Source of the DNA: Ancistrus triradiatus
Taxonomy: Eukaryota; Chordata; Actinopteri; Siluriformes; Loricariidae
DNA: 64,000 nucleotides
Direction: 5' to 3'
NCBI GenBank assembly: GCA_025084515.1
Contig: JAJAGP010000051.1
Location: forward strand, 186,001 to 250,000
The number at the start of each line of letters is the position of its first letter. Positions within the stretch are counted from its first letter, which is position 1. Positions 55,761 through 64,000 of the stretch are shown piece after piece. The notes under the pieces are model-generated. The model was given only the letters and a program-made list of their open reading frames with translations, ran no database searches and was not told the DNA's origin. The translations under genes were made by a program, and so were the position numbers.

Positions 55761-57208
55761 GTGACTGTGTTTCGGAAAGGTCAAATTACTGGCCTGCATC
55801 AAGCAAAATAAAAATCTTAAATAACTGTGATTAGAGAGAAGTCAAAACATAAAACCTGGACAGTAGAGCTAATGGCGGTGTTAACAGAGTAAATGATCGT
55901 TACACAATGCGACAAAAAGTCCCAGGATTGAGACTAAATGGCAGTGTGGCCTGAAGAATACCACTTTTTAGTTATTCTAATAAACAACAGGTTTCATTTT
56001 GCTAAGGCTGGCTCCTGGTTCTGTCCTGGTTAGACCCCAGCATTCAATGACCCTGAATTTTATTAAGCGAGCATGAAAATGCATGAATGGATGAAAGAAA
56101 TATGGTCTCTACACAATATACCGTGTAAATGGTATGCTTTTAGACGCTCTTGTTGCACAGGAGCTTGAAGTGTGAAGGGTAAAAATGGAGAACACAAAGC
56201 TCTGCCTAATTTTCGTTAATGCATTCAGTCCAAAAACAGCAAGGTCTGAATGCTTTGTGCCTATGCCTAACACATTTGTACAACAGACTCAATAGCAACA
56301 CTGCTATTTCCCAGCTCTTAAGAGATGCTTGACGTTCAAGCCATGAAGCACAGTTTTTTATGCTTGTCCAGATGAACAATGTAGTCTGTGTTTAACGGAC
56401 AGCTTTTATTTCCATAGTAACTTCTGGTGCATTTATCAGATGTAAATATGTAAACAGGCCAATGTCAGTGGCACTCATAATGGATTTTTACCCTCCACCT
56501 TTTCTGCTATTTCACTCCAGTTTTTGTTTATCTTTTTTTCCCTGATAGCACATGCTCAGATCATGCAAAGATCATTAACAAGACAATGTACAAACGTTTG
56601 TCAGTTTGTTGACTATACTTTCTAAGAAATCAGCCCAGACTCTCTAGTAGTTCCACAAAATGTTACCTAAATCTTTACATGTTTACATCTTGTGAAGTCG
56701 CTCTAATTTCACAAACTTGGCTAATTCCATACAACATTTTACATATAATCGACCCTTAAGGTAACTCTTGTACCTTGTATGTTGCACTGTGTTCTTTACA
56801 TCTGCAACAGCAAGTGTAATTTCACTGTGCAAACTCATCTCACATTCATAAGCAAGACATCAGGTAAAATGAAAATGACTGATTCATCTCCTCTCACTTG
56901 CTCTTGCTTTTTCGCGATGCTAAAGGATATAGTGAGCAATAACTTATCAACCCCAGGCCTGAGTCATAAGTCATGTTAGTGACTAACAAGACAGCTAAAA
57001 TGGAGACAAACACAGAAAGAGAGTGATGATGAGTAATTTCTAACCCAAGGCTGTTCAAAATTCCACACTTCCAAAACCTATTTGCTAAGATTATGTGGGA
57101 GGAAGATTATTGAAAATGTCGTACACTTGAATCGCAATAGTCTCAAACCGACTCGGCCGCAAACAAACATTTTACATATGTACACTGTTTCACGTGTTCT
57201 GTCCATCC
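55761..57208. other. Intergenic, nothing recognised
   Basis: Unique AT-rich sequence without coding evidence or repeats. Confidence 0.3.
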
Positions 57209-57236
57209 AACACACACACACACACACACACACACA
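57209..57236. repeat. CA microsatellite
   Basis: About fourteen CA units. Confidence 0.9.
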
Positions 57237-58139
57237 CCCAAAGTCTGTCTGTCTCCTGGTCTTTTTCTCAGAGTAATCTATTTTTGCCATGGCTGGCCGA
57301 TCAGACCCAACGTTCTCATTAAGGCCTGTATGCAGACTGCCTCCCAGATGGATAGCTCACCACAGCCAATCCAGGCACCACTAGTTTGGGTTTTGAGGGA
57401 AAAGTCTTGTGCTGTGTCTCAGTTAGCCAGTTCCGCTAGCGTGTTTCCGTTAGCGCATTGTGGTAAAATGTCAAAAATGGATTTCAGAACTCTTTATTAA
57501 AACCTCACCGCTCTGCTGTTGTGTCATTAACAGACAGTGCGTTAATCAGCCACCAATGACTAAAACCTGGTTATAAACACTTCCACTATTAAAAAACGGA
57601 GTAACCTACGTACTAACAAAATCCCAAAGCATTTATTAACTATTTATCTATTGCATGAAGTTTTAACAATAGCCTTATCCAGACAGGACTAACACTGCAT
57701 GAGGTTTTGGGGTAATTTCCTCAGGATAACTCTATTCCCATGTCACTTGGAGAACCATAAAACTAAAAGATATGGACTAAATCAGGCCAAAACAAGAGCC
57801 TGATGGATAAGCCTCAGGCCACTTGTTTGCACTGTGCTGAGTAGCATTGCTGCATCATTAAAACGTGCATACAAACCATTACTGCTCATACTTGTGCATA
57901 TTAGCAACCAAAATAGGAAAACCTTTAACAGAATGTGTATATTTTGATTACCCCACAATATCCTAAAAATAGGACCTGCAGCTTTTGAGACGTATTTATC
58001 ATATCTTGACAACACATATAACATACAAGCAGTTGATGATAGATGATTAAACATTTTACCTGAATGAATTTCTTCTTATTAATGTGTTACACAGTATTGA
58101 CACGTTTTTGCTAGACTAAACAACACTGGCTTGAGACAC
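57237..58139. other. Intergenic, nothing recognised
   Basis: A 90-codon minus frame at 57782-58054 has no features. Confidence 0.3.
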
Positions 58140-58500
58140 AGGAACATCATAAGAAATTAGCCGCGTTTCTTTGGAGAAGTGTGTTAATTTGTTCCACGCA
58201 CTCATAGCCTTGTCTGATTCGCCTCTCTCTCGGGGGCTTCCACTGACGAGAGCGTTCATTTTCCACGTTTTTGAACCTGAGTGTGAGAAACAAATGTAAA
58301 TTGTTTTTAATTGGCAAGTGCAAAGCACGTCTCAGGGGCCTGTGGGCTGACAGATAAAAATGCCTGTCTCTCACTGTCGCACTAAAACGGTCCCGCTGAG
58401 CCTCAGCCATATGCTTTAAGTGACTCTGAGAGACACTTTAACACAACGCTAATGTCACTCATAAAAGCAGGGAAAGTTGCTAAATGGTGTTGCATTGGAG
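58140..58500. promoter_or_regulatory. Candidate conserved non-coding element
   Basis: TTAATTTGTTCC, GTCTGATTCGCC, GTTTTTAATTGGCAAGTGC, GACAGATAAAAATGCC and CGCTAATGTCACTC, with many CpG-bearing cores kept in otherwise AT-rich DNA. Frames of 70 and 87 codons (minus) overlap without domains. Inference. Confidence 0.42.
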
Positions 58501-61500
58501 CTGTTATACATAATGTTATACACAAAATTTACCACTCAGAATTACACCTGCTCTGCATGTGCAACTCAAAGTGCTCTGAAACCTGAACAGATCTAAGCCT
58601 CCTGGTGAGGTGGAACACAGTCCGAGCTGGATTCTTCGTCCAAACATGGTACGCAACAAACCCATTATACCTGCTGACTTACCCTTAAACGAATGTATTC
58701 TTCTTCAAAAACCTTTGTTAGATCATCTGGTCTCCAGTCTTAATTGTGCCAGTGTGACTGGGTGAGAAAGTGTGTGAGTGATGACTATTATTCACCCAAT
58801 TCAGGGATGTGTGGCCAAGGCCTAAGCAGCAGCAAACGTCTTTAAGCACCAAACAGACAAGGCAAGACAAGAAAAAATTGCAACGGAAATTAAAGGCCTG
58901 CAAGCAAAAAGCAGTCTGCAAACAGGTGCCTGAACGCCGTCTTTGGTTCTGGAGTTTTTTTGGGGGGAATGCAATGAAAAGGATGCGAGATCATTGACCA
59001 TAATAGCTATGACTACTACGACTGATGGTGATACAGGTTTCCATCCCTGATTACACATCAGCTTAGACATTAATTTTGTCTGACTGACAGTAAAAAAGGA
59101 TATTCAATTCCCATTTGGAGCTGGTGTAGTTGGTTTTAGAGTGCCAGGTGTGTTGTTTGCAAATCCCCCTCTGCTGGGCTGACAGGAGTCGTGTTCATCT
59201 GTGACACTACGCCACCTGTTGTTTTCCTGATTGCACATCTGACTCGGGTCAACACAGATAGCAAGCTGACAGAGCTGGGTCCAGAAACTACTGACACATG
59301 CCGGCGATGGATCAGCGAGATGCTCTTGGAAAAAGAATTTCAGGCAGTCGGTTCCCAGAGCTGCTCTTGCTCAGGTCTACCACTCATGTACACAGCATAC
59401 TTTGAAATCTTAAATCTTAGATATCTGGGACCTGTAAAAGATCTGGAGTTTGTTTACAAAAAGCTTGTACAAAAAGTGTTGATACATTTGATTTAGCTGT
59501 GACATATCTTACTGATTTCTTAAAGCAGTACAGCCCATGTAACAAAGCTGGTGAAAGATGGTTTGCAAAAATCCAGCAATGCAGTACTCAATATGGCGGA
59601 CTAGTGAGGACAAGGACACGAAAAGAATGCTCGTGTTGCTGGAGTGTAAGGAAAATGAAACGAAAAAGCTTTAGCAGAGTCAGAAACAAAAGAGATGTTC
59701 TACAAAGACTGAAACAGTCATCAACAAACATGTACTAGAAAAAATAGTTCAATATGTCTCGACCCCTGGGATTTTCCCCAATCAAAACATTTATCCATGT
59801 CAGACTGTATTAATAGTCTGCTTTAATTATGGTTTCTGCTGAGTGATAATGATGTCAGTGATATTGTCATCCTGTTTGCTTAGCATGTAAGACACGTGTT
59901 GAAATTCAGGAATATATTATTGTGAATATTTATTGCATCTGAATCAGATCATGGAGCGATTTTGTGATTTCTTTTTAGTGGTGCAGTCAGTAAACATGGA
60001 TGTATTATAACTGGAGAGCAGTTAATATTAGCCTCAATTTAGTGAAGTGGGGTAGTTTGCTTGGACCATTTGGGTTTATGATTACCTCTCTCCAAGGAAT
60101 TCTGATTTAGCTTCTGTTCCAACCATTGCAAAAACATATTGTGATAAGACATATGAAGAAAATGTTGTTAACATTGACCAAGGAAACATTTTTTTTTAGT
60201 AATGGACCAACTGGCCAGGCACACTGACCACACAAAGCCTGCCCCCTGGAGGTAGCATTGCCATAACATGGTGGTCATAGAGTATTAAATGATCAAGTCC
60301 TCACATCCTTTGTAAGCACTGCTCTCTTTAACAAGCCATTCATGGGTTTAAACGACCTGTTACAGCTGGACCAGGATTGAGAATAACAACACAACTCACA
60401 ACAAATAAGTTTAATTCTGCAGTGTCCACCCAGAGGCTGTGTCCTTCTGACGTCGGAGCTGACTCAGGACGGACCTGGGTGATTTTACTGCAGTGTGTGG
60501 GACTGGACAAATCGGCACCGCAAACACAATCAGACCAGGCTGTATTTGTGTGAACGTATGACTCATCACTCTCTCTCTCGTGTGCTCTGGACTGTCGCGC
60601 CATTCGTTTAGGGTTTAATGTGTTTTGGACAGAGTTGTTCACAGGCACCTGTGTGTGATGTCAAAAGCCAGTGGCATACAGCATATGAAGCTTCAGTGGC
60701 ATATTCTCCTTCTCTGCTTAGCCTGTTTGTTTCTGCCTCTGAAAATGCCAGTAGCTGGACTGGCTGCTTTAGCCTGACCCAAAGTGTGAGTGAGAGTAAA
60801 CCAGCATGTGTTACACCTTGTTCTTATTTCTATATATGCAGACTCACAGGATAACCACTGGGTATTCCAGTATACTAACCTTAAGCCTAATATCTATTGG
60901 CAGTACAGTTTTATATCACACATGCACAAGTGTCGGCATTGTCTAGCAATCTTTCCTGGTCAGAAAATCTTACCTTTGTATGCATGTGCATGATTTTTCT
61001 CACCTTTTAAGGAAACGGCACCACTATTGGCCAAACTATACATTCCTTATCTATACACTATGCACTCATTTTTGGAAACCTCACTGCCATCGACACCCTC
61101 ACCAAGACTAAGTACTTACCTCTGATAAATGATGAAATTCTCTGTGAACTGTAACTGAAATTGATTGCAAACATTGACTATCTTATTAAACTGAGAACAT
61201 TCTTTCTTATTTATTGGTTTTATGTATAGCTGTTATCCGATTCCTTGTCCCACAGCAAACAGAATATTTATCAGCAAGGCTTTTTATTGAAAATGAGTTG
61301 GACACCAGCGCTGTAAACTGTTACGAAGGGTGTTACAATTGGCCCTTTGTTCGATTTGCTGGTACGGTCTAAACGAAGACACGGAGAAGGGAAAATGCCA
61401 GAGAACTTTGTGCATTCTTCATAATAATAAAGTCCATGTCAAGTACATCAAAACATGAGGCTACATGACAAAAACATGAATGGGGCATAACAACTGACGT

Positions 61501-61699
61501 GAACCATCATGAACCTTTATGAAGACTAAATCTAAAAAAAAAACCTTTCCACCTTGTCCTAGCGTAAAACTCTTTTTTCCAATATTTGTTTTTTTTTTCC
61601 TTCTCATTTTGAACTTTTTCCATTCCAGTTTTTCTTTGCGCGTTTTCAAAATTCGCAAATGAATAATATAACAGAGAAAACAAGCGTTATAATAAATGT
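58501..61699. other. Intergenic, no element recognised
   Basis: About 3.2 kb. Frames of 67-102 codons (for example 59191-59496 plus, 60340-60648 minus) show no known domain, signal peptide or splice context. No transposon remnants are seen; CT-rich run at 60570-60584. Confidence 0.3.
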
Positions 61700-61950
61700 A
61701 AGGACGTGCAGATATCAAAAACTACATTTACTATAAAACTCAGAACTTTTCTCTTGGCTATTTGTCTCAGCAGGCTCTAACGATAAATAATTATTCAGTG
61801 ATGTGGGCTGGTAGTTAGCACAGCCATGCAGAACAACAAATGATAATTAATCTCGGAGGAGATGGAGTACAAAGTTCTGTCTCTTTCAGCATCAGTTAGT
61901 GAGTCATGTCTGCTAAACAATTACCTTTATTTGGAACCGAGAGAGGAGTC
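61700..61950. promoter_or_regulatory. Candidate conserved non-coding element
   Basis: CGATAAATAATTATTCAG, AAATGATAATTAATCTCGG, AGTTAGTGAGTCATG and AACAATTACC. Clustered TAAT sites and an AP-1-like TGAGTCA. Inference. Confidence 0.38.
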
Positions 61951-61989
61951 TTCAGTATGGAACAGGCATGAAGAAAAATCAGATTAATG

Positions 61990-62260
61990 ATAATCATGGG
62001 AATTAACACATAAGGCAGAGTTTCAGTTACACTCAAGGGAGCCTTATTCAAAGTTCAGTTCGACACCTAGGGCAAAATTATGTAGATTATGCAAATGGTC
62101 TTTGTGCTGTTCACACCTCTAAGGTTGCCAGGCTTTCCTAAATTCGCGCTAAGAGCATGGGTTTCTTTATGAACTTGCCTTGACAATCTGCGTAGGTCTA
62201 GTATTGCCTTAATATGGTATTTAACGCCATTTTTTGATAGCACTCTAAACATAACTCACA
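61990..62260. promoter_or_regulatory. Candidate conserved non-coding element with octamer
   Basis: ATGCAAAT octamer (POU site) at 62089-62096, AATTCGCGCTAAG and GACAATCTGCG; little repetitive content. Inference. Confidence 0.36.
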
Positions 62261-62490
62261 GTGAAATACTAGGTGATATTGCGCGTGATGCACTTACTTA
62301 CTATTTCGTTCTCCCTTGAGTTAAATCTATATTGCATTCCTTTGCATCAGCCATCAATGCAAAGGCCTCAAGCTTGAAAAAGTCCAGATTTTTATGTTTT
62401 TATTTAGTTTTATTTATTGGCACCGTGAGCCGACATCATATTTTACATGGTGTACATGGATCACGTCATTAACCAATACAGTTTTAAATA

Positions 62491-62734
62491 CAATATACCC
62501 AAAAGTTTGTGGTGTCCCATAAATTATATCCAAAACTATGGGAATTTATGAGGGTGGTCTCCACTACAGGCCACAACTGTCTGAAGTGTTCAATACAACC
62601 CTGTCACTTTGCCTATAAAGCTTCCGTGACTGTAAGCTCCATATTTTGAATCTGTCAGCAGTGAGTGTGGCTGAAATAACTAACTAAGATCACAAAATTA
62701 GAGGTGTGTCTACGTAATTTTGGCCAAATAGTTT
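62491..62734. mobile_element. MITE-like element with imperfect inverted ends
   Basis: Left end ATACCCAAAAGTTTGTGGTGTCC and the reverse of the right end (ACTATTTGGCCAAAATTACG then TAGACACACC) align as diverged terminal repeats. This matches the layout of a common fish non-autonomous DNA element (ends CCAAAAGTnTGTGGACACC). About 245 bases, no coding frame. Confidence 0.55.
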
Positions 62735-62789
62735 ACTGCCAACCTCTATCAGTGTTCCAGAATAGCAGCACAGCTAAATCAGCAAGTGA

Positions 62790-63160
62790 CAGCTAGAACG
62801 TTTACAAGGCATGCAAACTTTTTCTCCTTAGCCCTGGACAGACTGGCAAATGTATTGACAAATCTATGAGGCACAATGCCTGCCCAGATTGATCCAGAAG
62901 GAGTCATGCAGGTAGGAACAGGTATTCAAATTCAGCTTTACAGTCTCGGACCACCCTGAGCGACAGAAAATCTATGTGCACAAAACTGCAGGTGATTAAT
63001 GAGTCAAGAAAAGCAATGGCTTCTGAAAGCGTTTTAATTATTAAACCCTGTGTCCGAGCCAGACCCAGCTGATGTCTTTTTAAATCTGGAGAACTATGAC
63101 AGCAAGAAAGGTGTTAATATTTTATAAAACCTCTTTGTGTCGTGAATCTCAGGGATAGTG
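62790..63160. promoter_or_regulatory. Candidate conserved non-coding element
   Basis: GGTGATTAATGAGTCAAG, GCGTTTTAATTATTAAACC and GGCATGCAAAC in unique sequence. Inference. Confidence 0.38.
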
Positions 63161-64000
63161 ATTTTAATTACTAAGACCAGGATTCAACAATAGGATATTT
63201 TAGGCCACACTGGAGTGTTTGTTTGATTTATTAGTGCAGTTGTTCGCAAGAAGAACCTTCAACTCCAATGCTAAACATCATACTGTATGAAAGTTAGGTT
63301 CAGATACTTTATTACTAAAAGATATCGCTCTGGTTTTCAGCAAATAAAGCATCTGTGTTAGATACATTTATTTTTGTCTTGACGTGATGTCAAGTTAATA
63401 AACATCATAACAATATTTCTTTATGTTGTGTCTGTTGATTCTGCTCTGATGTTTTCCTTACATCTTTCATCATTTCTTCTCCACCTCTTCAGCACTTAAT
63501 TACATTGACATTCATCTAAATTCCTTTATCAAGTTCTCCCTCAAAGAATCTTTTTATCTCCGAGTTAATACACAGATCAAATTCATCTACTTTTCATTTT
63601 GATGCTGCCTCCATCTCACATCTATCAGTCACCTTATTAACACATCGGGTCTTTCATGGTCCTGAAAGATGTTACTGATGTTAAAACCTCTGATGTCATC
63701 ATAATCTTAAAAATCTAGGTCTCGATCAAGCCCTCCTGAAACAAACGAAGAATCATTGTAATCTAAGCTTTTGGTGATACTGTTACTTCGGGATTACTGA
63801 AAGTCTTCCACAAGGAATGGGCATTGTGTTTGTTATATATAAGTTGCCCTTTAGTAATATCATGGCACCACAGTGGAATGTAAATAGCAGACCTTAACTG
63901 AAGAGTGGGTGCATGTGTGACATCAAAATGCTCATAAAATAAAAGTAAAACTTAAACAAACCTTAAGAAACACTGTAAGACTCAATCAGATCAATATAAT
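63161..64000. other. Intergenic, nothing recognised
   Basis: CT-rich around 63455-63560, otherwise AT-rich unique sequence to the window end. Confidence 0.3.

Noticed and set aside
59191..59738. Two consecutive plus frames of 101 and 79 codons
   Set aside because: No domain, no Kozak-like context of note, and no sign of conservation that can be judged here.

Overview
This window reads as teleost fish nuclear DNA and is almost entirely non-coding. The organism call rests on its repeats. There are several copies of a tRNA-derived SINE whose tail reads like the tail of fish V-SINE/L2-type elements. There are decayed Tc1 transposons of one family, and an L2 LINE whose 3' end has the usual fish form, closing in a short TGACT repeat. 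A Rex1/Babar-like, an L1-like and a Tx1-like LINE are also present, along with long AAT, CA and CT microsatellites. The SINE and Tc1 family suggest an ostariophysan (catfish or a relative), but I cannot prove this from sequence alone. No intact protein-coding host gene, tRNA, rRNA or CRISPR array is recognisable.

Layout. 0-9 kb is mostly unique sequence with a short unrecognised coding-like segment (686-1068), a Tc1 relic, three SINE copies and several blocks that look like conserved non-coding elements (CNEs). 9.9-18 kb is a transposon graveyard: an L1-like reverse transcriptase piece, a Rex1-like LINE split by a SINE, a Tc1 element with a recognisable 5' end, another Tc1 scrap, an LTR-like segment and AAT/CAT microsatellites. 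19.3-19.7 kb is a diverged minisatellite of about 30 bp units. 21.9-27.16 kb is a nearly complete but frameshifted L2 LINE. 27-45 kb is again mostly unique, with CNE-like blocks, two more diverged tandem arrays, a SINE, an L2 3' end and an 830 bp purine-rich tract. 45-54.5 kb has an 870 bp-spaced duplicated segment, a collapsed Tx1-like LINE, Tc1 pieces and degenerate SINE-like repeats. 54.8-64 kb is mainly unique sequence with more CNE-like blocks and one small inverted-repeat element.

Interpretation. The many AT-rich, homeodomain-site-rich blocks with abrupt edges, lying between old transposons and with no exons, are what one expects of a gene desert or a very large intron around a developmental regulator. 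This is inference: alignment to other vertebrates would decide it. None of the transposable elements appears able to encode a working protein. I found no new biological system. The points most worth checking are the coding-like segment near 1 kb, the modular breakpoint of the SINE family, the three private tandem arrays and the CNE candidates.
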